Shown piece after piece: positions 1-6,793 of a stretch of 13,711 bases of DNA. Below the pieces are notes generated by a model. It was not told the DNA's origin, ran no database searches, and worked only from the letters and a program-made list of their open reading frames with translations. How positions within the stretch are numbered: position 1 is the stretch's first letter; every line of letters starts with the position of its first letter. Source of the stretch: Caccovicinus sp964425595 (GTDB taxonomy: Bacteria > Bacillota > Clostridia > Lachnospirales > Lachnospiraceae). The stretch spans positions 1-13,711 of the forward strand of contig CAYRMW010000058.1 of the NCBI GenBank assembly GCA_964425595.1, in the 5' to 3' direction. Made by a program: the position numbers and the translations under genes.

Positions 1-1427
1 CAGTAAAAAACGAACGCAATATCCGCAATGATCACCTTATCTCCGCTGTTCAGCCTGCAGGATTCGTTTGCGTCGAGCATCCGTTCTCCCACCCTTGTCC
101 CGTTTGATGAATTCAGATCCATGATGCAATAGCCCTCCTCGTCCTCATCCATCCGAAGATGCAGGCGGCTGACCGTTTCTTTCTGCAGCGCATAGTCCAC
201 GATCCCCTCCTGCTTTCCGATAAAGAACGGGAAATACGGCACCGGGATATCCGCCACCGCAGGATCCAGGCTCTTCAGCAGATGCATACCGCCCTTGCCC
301 TCCTCCATCTCAGACAGGAGTACCGTATTTCCTTCGTTTGCGTTTCCCTGCTCCAAAAAGGGCTGTTCTTCTCTTTCTGTGTACCGGCCTTCCGGATCGT
401 CTGCGCCAGTCTCCCGGCCGCCTGTCTGCTCTCCCCCCTCCCCGTCCGCCGCTTCATCCGCTGAGCTAAACGTCATGCGCCACTGTTCTTCTTCCGCGGC
501 CTGGCTTTCCATCTTCCTTTGTCCAATCAGGCTTCGATGTCCGGAGCGCGCGGTTAAAAACAGCAGGGCAAGAAGCATGACGGCAGCTTCTCCCACGCAA
601 AGCCAGACGCCATATCGCAAAAGTCCTTCCTTTCCGCGAAAAAGCCACAGACCAGCCAGACTGACCGCCGGAATAAGCAAAAGGAGCCCCGCTCTTCCTC
701 TGCTTCCCGCCGCCGCGTCCGCGGCCTGGCTCTCCTCGCTGCTGCCGTAGCGGTTTTCCGGCAGGGACGGAGCGCGAAAACGCTCCCCCGTCTCCGATTT
801 TTCCGTGGTATCTTCCCGAATCTCTTCTTCCTCCTCCGCTTCCTGCTCCGGCTCATCCGGCAGGATGGCGAACGAACGCGGCTCCCTGCCGCTTTCCCTG
901 ACCGCCCGCAGCAGATCCTCAATGCCAAAGTAATCTTTCTGGCTTTCCTGGTACAGGCGATAGGCAAGGACCACGGTATCGTTATCGCGGTGATCCGCCT
1001 TTTTCAGCAGATAATGCAGCAATCGTCCCATTGCCGCCGGGAAATCCCCCGAATAGCCTGGCACATAGCACAGCCATACCCGGAAGGTTTCCGGCTCGAT
1101 ATAAATATATTCCGGTTCCAGCAGCACGTGCGATTCCTGCAGAAGATAGTCTTCCATCCGGCCGAGCGCCTCTCCGATCCCAAAGATCAGCTGGCGCAGT
1201 TCATCACGACGGATCTCCCTGCACTCAAGCATTCGGCTCAGCGGCTGCCTGGACGTAATTTCATAATAAAAGAATCCGCACTGCTCCTCCTGCTTTACGC
1301 GGAAACGGAGGAGACCGTCGATCGCATTGCCCGCCAGCATACGGATCTCAAAGCTGTCCAGCCGTTCTTTTGTCGCTTCAAGGATCAGGTAGTTGTGCCG
1401 CATCTCCCGTTTGTACTTTACCTTCAT
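1..1427 (-). CDS. DUF6382-FHA domain protein, last visible gene of the tad operon (3' end cut)
   Basis: The frame is open from ATG 1427 to the window edge (475 codons plus two bases, TG, that could begin a stop). GGAGGGG sits 4 nt before the ATG. Residues 1-190 resemble the DUF6382 domain found with FHA domains in Lachnospiraceae. Residues 190-245 are an acidic linker. Two hydrophobic segments follow at about 247-263 and 273-292, then another acidic linker to about 370. Residues 395-475 form an FHA domain: FIGK (canonical GR replaced by GK), VSRLH with Ser420 and His423, then DLNSSNGT with Asn439, Asn442 and Gly443-Thr444, and the final strand ADIAFVFY. FHA domains bind phosphothreonine peptides, so this is probably a membrane-anchored phospho-reader for the pilus machine; that role is inferred. 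Its start overlaps the preceding pseudopilin gene by 50 nt, which suggests translational coupling. Little protein is likely to be missing, because the FHA fold is essentially complete. Confidence 0.88.
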   Translation of the reverse strand, partial: MKVKYKREMRHNYLILEATKERLDSFEIRMLAGNAIDGLLRFRVKQEEQCGFFYYEITSRQPLSRMLECREIRRDELRQLIFGIGEALGRMEDYLLQESHVLLEPEYIYIEPETFRVWLCYVPGYSGDFPAAMGRLLHYLLKKADHRDNDTVVLAYRLYQESQKDYFGIEDLLRAVRESGREPRSFAILPDEPEQEAEEEEEIREDTTEKSETGERFRAPSLPENRYGSSEESQAADAAAGSRGRAGLLLLIPAVSLAGLWLFRGKEGLLRYGVWLCVGEAAVMLLALLFLTARSGHRSLIGQRKMESQAAEEEQWRMTFSSADEAADGEGGEQTGGRETGADDPEGRYTEREEQPFLEQGNANEGNTVLLSEMEEGKGGMHLLKSLDPAVADIPVPYFPFFIGKQEGIVDYALQKETVSRLHLRMDEDEEGYCIMDLNSSNGTRVGERMLDANESCRLNSGDKVIIADIAFVFY

Positions 1428-1842
1428 CTCGCCCCTCCAACTGTTTTAATGCCGCGATCTGCCGCAGAAACTCTTCCGGCTCATATTTCCTCTCCGTGAT
1501 CTCCAGGCTCCACCTGCCGTTTCTGCCATCTGCCGATATCGTGCCTCTCACCCGGCTGCTTCCCTCTTCCATCTGCAGGCTGACATTCTCCATGGAAAAG
1601 AACAGGCCAAACTCCCCATCGTCTTCCGCCCCTTCCCCATCCTCCCGATGCCTGGCCCGTTCTACCGCTTCCTGGAGGATCATTCCGCTTTTCGTCTCAT
1701 CATGCATCCGGTAGGCCTGCTGGATAAGAATGATCAGCGCCAGGCAAAATACTGCCATCACGCAGGCGGTCTCGATCGTATAGCTTCCGGAATGCATCCT
1801 TCGGTCTCCGGCAGATAATGTCCATTGGCTTTTTATCGACAT
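1378..1842 (-). CDS. small TadE-like pseudopilin
   Basis: A protein of about 154 residues with a prepilin-like N-terminus. A short basic leader ends in His-Ser-Gly, followed by SYTIE and a hydrophobic helix (about residues 20-45). This puts Gly at -1 and Glu at +5 of a plausible prepilin peptidase site. The rest is a charged, Glu-rich soluble part with a likely beta region (residues 85-120). ATG 1842 is chosen because AAGGAGG lies 6-7 nt upstream; ATG 1845 and ATG 1863 in the same frame are alternatives. In tad loci TadE/TadF-like minor pseudopilins help initiate or anchor the Flp fibre. This gene lies after the second prepilin peptidase gene and overlaps the FHA gene by 50 nt. No disulfide pattern is visible. 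The subfamily (TadE or TadF) cannot be settled by eye. Confidence 0.8.
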   Translation of the reverse strand: MSIKSQWTLSAGDRRMHSGSYTIETACVMAVFCLALIILIQQAYRMHDETKSGMILQEAVERARHREDGEGAEDDGEFGLFFSMENVSLQMEEGSSRVRGTISADGRNGRWSLEITERKYEPEEFLRQIAALKQLEGRDEGKVQTGDAAQLPDP

Positions 1843-1921
1843 CATTTTCCTCCTTCCCGTCATCCCTCCTGCCCCGGCTTCCCACCGGCATGTCCGGCTC
1901 CCTCGGCTGACCGGTGCGGCA

Positions 1922-2398
1922 TCATCCCACCGCGAGAACGATCCCCGGGATCAGCGCAAAGACCAAAAAGGGCAGACGCTTTTTCCTGCAGTCCCGTCCG
2001 GTCGCGCGGCCGCGAACGATACAGTATAACCCGGCCCCGCTGCATAAAAGCAGCGCGGCGCACAAAAGCATTAAATTCCGCCAAAATCCCAGATAAATAC
2101 CGGAAATCAGAAAGAAAATCCCATCGCCCATGCCCAGAGAACCTCCCGAAACCCGGCTGAGGAGCATCATCACGGCGCCCAGGGAAGCCCCGCCGATCAG
2201 CGAAACCGGCGATGCCTCCTGCAGCATTCCGTAATACCACAGGGAAACCGGCATCTCCTGCAGATCTGCCTGACACACATACAGGTCAAACCTGGCCGTC
2301 AGATAATGGACGAGGAAAACCAAAAACACCCTTTCCGATACTGCACGGTACCGATAATCCTGCCAGGCGGCCGCCAGCAGATAAACCAGAAAACTCAT
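1922..2398 (-). CDS. second A24 prepilin peptidase (TadV/CpaA-like)
   Basis: A 158-residue polytopic membrane protein. It has both hallmarks of the A24 aspartyl prepilin peptidases: Asp14 in AWQDYRYRAVS after the first hydrophobic segment, and Asp92 in the textbook G-M-G-D-G motif before FFLISGIYLGF. These two aspartates form the active site on the cytoplasmic side of the membrane, where the enzyme cuts leaders of type IV prepilins and pseudopilins. The C-terminus, LPFLVFALIPGIV, matches the conserved last helix. It lacks the N-terminal methyltransferase domain of PilD, as TadV/CpaA do. ATG 2398 follows the stop of the TadE-like gene by 18 nt; the Shine-Dalgarno (AAAGGA or GGGACGAAG) is modest. 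It is a second peptidase in the same operon as TadV and lies between two pseudopilin genes, so it may process these, which is inferred. Confidence 0.87.
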   Translation of the reverse strand: MSFLVYLLAAAWQDYRYRAVSERVFLVFLVHYLTARFDLYVCQADLQEMPVSLWYYGMLQEASPVSLIGGASLGAVMMLLSRVSGGSLGMGDGIFFLISGIYLGFWRNLMLLCAALLLCSGAGLYCIVRGRATGRDCRKKRLPFLVFALIPGIVLAVG

Positions 2399-2416
2399 CT
2401 TCGTCCCATTCCTTTC

Positions 2417-3379
2417 TTACCGGCCGCAGTACGAACAGGGCCCCAGATCCTGCACTTCAGAAAGCCTCACTGCCCGTATATATGACGTGATCGCCGTGCA
2501 CCGGGTATTCGCATGATACCGGCTCCCGCTCTTCATAATGTATACGGTATCCCCGCTTTCCGCCCCTCCGGCGCATACCGCGCAGGGATAATACTTTCCT
2601 CCATCCTGATTGCGGTATGAGGACACATCATCAAACGGCACCGACTGAAGCTTATTGGACAGATAGTGGCACTCGCGGGAAAGGTGATACCGGCTAGACG
2701 TCTTTCCTACGTAGACAACCTGGTCAGGACTTTTGTCCTCTCCGCCTCCGCTTTCTTCCGTCCGTCCCTCTCTTCCGATCCACGCTCTGCGTATGCTCCC
2801 GGAAGAAAAAGGCAGCGCGTTAAGACCAAGGATAGAAAAGGGCATGTCCATCTGATAATCAAGGCAAAGGGAACTGGTCTCCCCGTCTTCCCTGAAGGAT
2901 GACCCGGCAAAGGACAGACCGCTCATACCCTCCTGGTTAAACATCTCCAGCGCCAGCACCTTTGCCCCTTCTTTGGCCGCGTCATCTGCCAGCCCCAGGA
3001 TCAGCCCCTCTTTCCAGTCTCCGTCTTCTTTCGGCAGCTCCTCCCCATTCGTCAGCATATATTCCAGGTAGGCATATTGGCACAGCCGCTCATTTACCGA
3101 TTCCAGCGCCGCCTGCACCTGCCGCTGACGCTCCATCATGCGGAAGGGATACATCATACAGACCATGGCAAAGATAAAAACCGACAGCGATAAAGCGGCC
3201 TCTACGGAAACGGAAGCGGCGCACGGCGCGCCGGAGGAAAACATCCAGGCCCCCTTTTCTTCCATTTCCCGCGTTCTCCCATCACTAACGTCCCCGGGCA
3301 TTCGTACTTGGAGAGTGAATAAACGCGCAGCGTAAGGAGCGTTCTTTCGGCAGCCGGAAAATTTCCGAAAAAAGGGCAT
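2417..3379 (-). CDS. TadE-like pseudopilin with two C-terminal zinc-ribbon-like repeats
   Basis: A 320-residue protein. SVSVEAALSLSVFIFAM (56-72) is a TadE-type prepilin helix with Glu60 at +5 if cleavage follows Ala55. Residues 80-200 form a soluble pseudopilin region. Residues 221-269 and 278-318 are two copies of a short module: VY-x4-S-R-Y-H-x4-C, then P-C-x2-C. Ligand candidates are His232, Cys237, Cys266, Cys269 and His289, Cys294, Cys315, Cys318. This pattern resembles the small Ada-like metal-binding domain seen at the ends of secreted nucleases and competence proteins. The start is ATG 3379 with GGGAGG 9 nt upstream, just after the stop of the DUF5702 gene (gap 23 nt). This gives an unusually long leader of about 55 residues; ATG 3265 (Met39) would give a more usual one. 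The protein probably sits at the pilus tip or base with its tail outside the membrane. The tail's metal binding and role are inferred. Confidence 0.83.
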   Translation of the reverse strand: MPFFRKFSGCRKNAPYAARLFTLQVRMPGDVSDGRTREMEEKGAWMFSSGAPCAASVSVEAALSLSVFIFAMVCMMYPFRMMERQRQVQAALESVNERLCQYAYLEYMLTNGEELPKEDGDWKEGLILGLADDAAKEGAKVLALEMFNQEGMSGLSFAGSSFREDGETSSLCLDYQMDMPFSILGLNALPFSSGSIRRAWIGREGRTEESGGGEDKSPDQVVYVGKTSSRYHLSRECHYLSNKLQSVPFDDVSSYRNQDGGKYYPCAVCAGGAESGDTVYIMKSGSRYHANTRCTAITSYIRAVRLSEVQDLGPCSYCGR

Positions 3380-3402
3380 GGATATTCACCTCCCATTCCA
3401 CA

Positions 3403-5322
3403 TTAATAGGCTCTCGACACACTGATCTGAAACGGATAAACATTTTCCGTTTCCCCCATAAGGCTTTTCCACAATCCGACAGAAAAATACACGTGTTTTC
3501 CACTGCCGGATGCCAGGATATCCACCTGATAGGCACAATCGGAAAGAGAAAAACCCGGCTGATCTGCCGCAAGGTTCATCTCGATCACATCCATCGTCCG
3601 GAAAAGCAGCTGCGTATGCGGCGCCGTCATCAACAGTATGGTCAGATATTGCGGATAGGACAGTCCCGTTTCTCCTTCCTCCGTATCCGGCAGTTTTCCG
3701 CTCGAAGCCAGTTCCAGCAGCGCTTCCAGAGAAAGTCTCCAGTCTGCCTTTGTTTTTACTAACGCAACCTTCCCTCCGGACAGCAGCGTCCGCACATCCA
3801 CCGCCGCCTCGCCGAACGCCCAGAGCGCCATGATCAGAAATGCGGTGATCGTAACAAGCGGAAGCATACCGGAGGCGCCGACGATCGAAGCCGCCAGATT
3901 TCTCGCCTGGCTCCGTTTTTCCGCGTCGCCCATGATGTGGATCAGATTCAGCCCTTCCCGGACCAGCAAAAGGCGTTCCGCCGTCCGCGCCAGATTCGTC
4001 TCGTCAATGGCTTCTCCGATCAGGACATACTCCATCTCATACGCCGGCTCTTTCTCTCTGGTATCGCAAAAATGCGCCAGAAAAACCTGGCAGTATTCCG
4101 CTGTCAATGCCTTCTTAAGCAATCCCCCGTCCAGCTCCTCCTCCTCAAAGCTTTCCCGTCTGGACGGCCCGTTTTCCACAGCCAGAAGTCCGGGGGAAAT
4201 CTGCCGGTCTTCCGGGAGCACCAGGGCCAGGATGCCCTGGTCCGCCATTTCCCGCAGCCGGTTTAACAGCCCCTCCTTCTCTTTATCCTGTATCCCTGCT
4301 TCCGCCGGAAACTGCAAAAGCACATAAGCTCCAAAGTGGCGCTGCACCGGCCGCCAGAGCTCCGATTCATCCTGTTCGTCATCCTCATCATCCGTCTCCC
4401 TCTGCGCGATATACTCCATCACCTCTCTGGCCTCTTCACAGACGGATTCGGTCAGGCTTAACCGATCCTTGCTCGCCGGCGACAGCGCTTCAATCTGCGT
4501 CCGCCTCTCCCCGTCTTTATCCGTATAGGAGCGATATTCCTCCAGTTCCTGCGCAAAGGCCTGCCATACCGACTCGCTTAATTCTTCCTTCCGCTCTTCG
4601 TGCTCTCTCCACAGCGCATCCAGCTCCTCGCCAAACGCGTCCGCCTGCTTCCCGTATTCCTCAACCAGCCCGGGGACACGCTTCAGTTCATCCATCAGCT
4701 CTTCTGCCGCTTCGCAAAATCCGTCTCCGTCTTCCGCCCTAAGCTGTCTTTCCGCTTCGGTGCGATGCCCGGCCTGTCCGGCCAGGCATGCGCTTATCTT
4801 TTCCAGGCTCTCTTCCAGCTTCCATGCGCTTTTTGTCTGTATCTCCATATAGCGTGAAAGCTCTGCTGTCTGGCCGGCTTCTGTCAGGGCGCGGATCGAC
4901 TCTTCCGCGCTGCTTTCGCTCCACGCCTTTGTCCAGATGCCGTACTTCATGTAATCCACGATCTCCTGAAGGAAATAAGTCCCGGCGGCATCCGTAAGCC
5001 GCTGCTTCTCCGTCAGGCTGTAGTCCTCCAACACGATCGGATACCAGTTTTCCTGTTCCTCATAGGCCTGGAAAAACTGCGCGAACTCTTCCGTCAGCTC
5101 CTCTTCCGACCGGTGTTCCAGTCCAAAAATCCGGTACTCCTCCCATAATGCCCTGTGATACTGACTGAACAAAGAATCCGCGGCGGAACGGGCTGCCATC
5201 TCAATATAACATCTGGCCGCTGCCGTCCGCGCCGATTCCAGAAGGCCGCACAGCAGCCCGCAGACAAAGATCAACACAAGGCTTAAAAACACCGTAATCT
5301 GGCCGCTGTACTTCTCCTTCAC
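3403..5322 (-). CDS. DUF5702 membrane protein of the tad locus (TadG/TadE-like)
   Basis: A protein of about 639 residues from GTG 5322, chosen because GGGGGAG lies 8 nt upstream and the N-terminus then starts right before YSGQITVFLSLVLIF. That segment (residues 6-30) is a pseudopilin-like membrane helix with Gly at the -1 position, but with Phe rather than Glu at +5. After it come an Arg/Ala-rich stretch typical of the family (ESARTAAAR), a long acidic, Glu-rich helical region likely to be coiled coil (about 195-300), a second membrane segment at about 486-508, and the conserved LSYPQYLTILL and RTMDVIEMN regions (about 554-583). This layout fits DUF5702, a family found in tad loci of Clostridia. 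The molecular role is unknown; a scaffold for pilus assembly at the membrane is a guess. It lies 25 nt after flp and 23 nt before the TadE-like gene. Confidence 0.83.
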   Translation of the reverse strand: MKEKYSGQITVFLSLVLIFVCGLLCGLLESARTAAARCYIEMAARSAADSLFSQYHRALWEEYRIFGLEHRSEEELTEEFAQFFQAYEEQENWYPIVLEDYSLTEKQRLTDAAGTYFLQEIVDYMKYGIWTKAWSESSAEESIRALTEAGQTAELSRYMEIQTKSAWKLEESLEKISACLAGQAGHRTEAERQLRAEDGDGFCEAAEELMDELKRVPGLVEEYGKQADAFGEELDALWREHEERKEELSESVWQAFAQELEEYRSYTDKDGERRTQIEALSPASKDRLSLTESVCEEAREVMEYIAQRETDDEDDEQDESELWRPVQRHFGAYVLLQFPAEAGIQDKEKEGLLNRLREMADQGILALVLPEDRQISPGLLAVENGPSRRESFEEEELDGGLLKKALTAEYCQVFLAHFCDTREKEPAYEMEYVLIGEAIDETNLARTAERLLLVREGLNLIHIMGDAEKRSQARNLAASIVGASGMLPLVTITAFLIMALWAFGEAAVDVRTLLSGGKVALVKTKADWRLSLEALLELASSGKLPDTEEGETGLSYPQYLTILLMTAPHTQLLFRTMDVIEMNLAADQPGFSLSDCAYQVDILASGSGKHVYFSVGLWKSLMGETENVYPFQISVSRAY

Positions 5323-5330
5323 CTCATCCA

Positions 5331-5337
5331 CTCCCCC
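5331..5337 (-). promoter_or_regulatory. ribosome binding site fixing a GTG start (DUF5702 gene)
   Basis: GGGGGAG on the minus strand, 8 nt before GTG 5322. There is no ATG in this frame near the conserved N-terminus, and the other GTG (5331) overlaps this site, so it decides the start. Confidence 0.65.
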
Positions 5338-5347
5338 GAAACCGCTG

Positions 5348-5524
5348 TCAGTATACCTCTTTCGACTGGCTGTTGATCTGATCGAAAATGCCATCCAAAA
5401 GCTCTGTGATCTGCTTTTTGAAAATAATGACAAGACCGATCAGCACCACCAGGATCAGCACGACCTCGATCACACCGATCCCGGAATCATCGTTTAAAAA
5501 TGCCCGGATCTCTCGCATAACCAT
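5348..5524 (-). CDS. flp: Flp-type pilin subunit
   Basis: A 58-residue prepilin, typical in size for Flp. The short leader MVMREIRAFLNDDSG ends in Gly15; the next residues IGVIE place Glu20 at +5. A long hydrophobic helix follows (about 16-35, IGVIEVVLILVVLIGLVIIF) and then a short amphipathic tail ending in SKEVY. Prepilin peptidase is expected to cut after Gly15, and the mature 43-residue subunit would polymerise through the hydrophobic helix. ATG 5524 has GGGGAGGG about 5-6 nt upstream; ATG 5518 is a less well placed alternative. It lies 44 nt after tadC, inside the operon rather than at its head, where many proteobacterial flp genes sit. The usual Glu-Tyr pair is Glu-Val here. Confidence 0.9.
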   Translation of the reverse strand: MVMREIRAFLNDDSGIGVIEVVLILVVLIGLVIIFKKQITELLDGIFDQINSQSKEVY

Positions 5525-5568
5525 TCTATCCCTCCCCGTTGATTTGAAAACCTTTCTTCCTCTTCCGA

Positions 5569-6768
5569 TCAGGAAAAGGACAAAAACGCCGGAACCGACA
5601 CGATGACCATCACAATCCCCAGCATCATAAACAGCGGAAGCAAAAGCTTTGCCGAGGCCTCCTCGCCCTGGCGCCGCGCCAGATTTTTCCGCTGTTCGAA
5701 TGCGTCGGCCACTTCCAGCTTGAGAAGATGCCGGAGATTTTTCCCTCCTGTCCGCCGGTTCTGGTCCAGAAGACCGGCCAGCTTCAGATATGGGGGCAGG
5801 CCGCATCGTATGCCAAATTCCTCATAGGCCCTCCCCTCCGGCGTACCGCCCCGTATCTGCCGGTCGGTCCTTGCCACTTCCTCGTAGGCCGGCCGTTCTT
5901 CCCCGCCCCGGCTCCTGCTCTCCAGATAATCCTCCGCGATCCTGCTCCAGGCGGAACGAATCGTCATCCCCGCGCCGAGGAAGATCTGCAGGCGGGATAC
6001 CAGCTCCGAATAATCCAGCAAGAGAAGCCGCTCTCTCTGCTTTTTTTGTTCCTTTTCCCGATTCTTCTCCCTCGCCCGGCAAAGGAATGCCCCCGCAACG
6101 CCCAGGGCCAAAAACCACGCCGTGCTGCTCCCTTCCGGATCCCTGTACAGCAGGACGTTCCCCCCGTACTCCTGCGGAAGATAAAAGCCCGGCTCCGTGC
6201 GTGTCCCCTCCTCCTCCTTGCGAATCTGCGCCAGCAGGTCTGCTACGGCTTCTTCCGCCGCTTCCCGTTGCGGCGGATACACCGTCACGGAAAAGGCGAG
6301 CTGACGGCTCCTGCCCTGGCTATCCCGGATCTGCGCCCTAAGCCCGGCCTGCGTCCCCTCTTCGCTGTCGGCATCCTCTCCGTTTACGTAGCCCTGCGAA
6401 TCCACCAGTTCCGGGGAATCCGAGGACCACCGGATCGTAAGGCCGGTCGCCTCATCTTCCGTCTCCAGAAAAAGGCGGCTGCGCACATGAGAAAGATCCG
6501 GATTGTCCCCAAGGATCATCCCTTCCAGCCTCGACTCCAGATCATCCATGGCCGCCTGCGCTTCCTCCTGCGTGTACTGGCGGCTGGAAACCGGAAATTC
6601 CAGCAAAACCGCTCCTTCGTCCAGCCCTTCCACCAGAATCGCAGCCGCTTCCTGATCCCGGCCATATTCCTGGCGGGCAACATAAACCGCCCCGGAATCC
6701 CCGGTCACCTTCGCAACCTGCGCCATGCCAAACAGCACCGCGCCCGATACCAGACACAAAAGCTCCAT
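5569..6768 (-). CDS. tadC: TadC-like platform protein with Ig-like extracytoplasmic domain
   Basis: About 399 residues from ATG 6768; a TTG at 6783 is an alternative start. Order of parts: membrane helix at 2-18; extracytoplasmic part at about 20-214 that includes LTIRWSSDSPELVD near 110-123, a signature of atrophied bacterial Ig-like domains, and a strand-rich region ending in FSVTVYPP; second membrane helix at 215-231; a basic, Lys/Arg-rich turn; T2SF (type II secretion F) cytoplasmic domain at about 248-375 with LLLDYSELVSRLQIFLGAGMT and YLKLAGLLDQN; last membrane helices at 374-396. T2SF proteins form the inner-membrane platform that couples the TadA ATPase to pilin extrusion, and TadC pairs with TadB. 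It starts 25 nt after the tadB stop. It is longer than classical TadC (about 300 residues) because of the external domain, whose job is unknown; binding peptidoglycan, teichoic acid or a pseudopilin are possibilities. Confidence 0.87.
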   Translation of the reverse strand: MELLCLVSGAVLFGMAQVAKVTGDSGAVYVARQEYGRDQEAAAILVEGLDEGAVLLEFPVSSRQYTQEEAQAAMDDLESRLEGMILGDNPDLSHVRSRLFLETEDEATGLTIRWSSDSPELVDSQGYVNGEDADSEEGTQAGLRAQIRDSQGRSRQLAFSVTVYPPQREAAEEAVADLLAQIRKEEEGTRTEPGFYLPQEYGGNVLLYRDPEGSSTAWFLALGVAGAFLCRAREKNREKEQKKQRERLLLLDYSELVSRLQIFLGAGMTIRSAWSRIAEDYLESRSRGGEERPAYEEVARTDRQIRGGTPEGRAYEEFGIRCGLPPYLKLAGLLDQNRRTGGKNLRHLLKLEVADAFEQRKNLARRQGEEASAKLLLPLFMMLGIVMVIVSVPAFLSFS

Positions 6769-6793
6769 CCGGGATATCCGCAAGCTCCATCTT

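Noticed and set aside
3225..3239. A 15-base word, GGCGCGCCGGAGGAA, also present at about 13146-13160
   Set aside because: The two copies lie in unrelated genes, one of them antisense, with GC-rich Gly/Ala/Pro/Glu codons; coincidence explains it better than a mobile repeat.
6542..6790. An 82-codon minus-strand frame starting with ATG right after the tadB stop
   Set aside because: It overlaps tadC in another frame, and its Gly-rich product has no membrane helix or family match; tadC itself explains the region.
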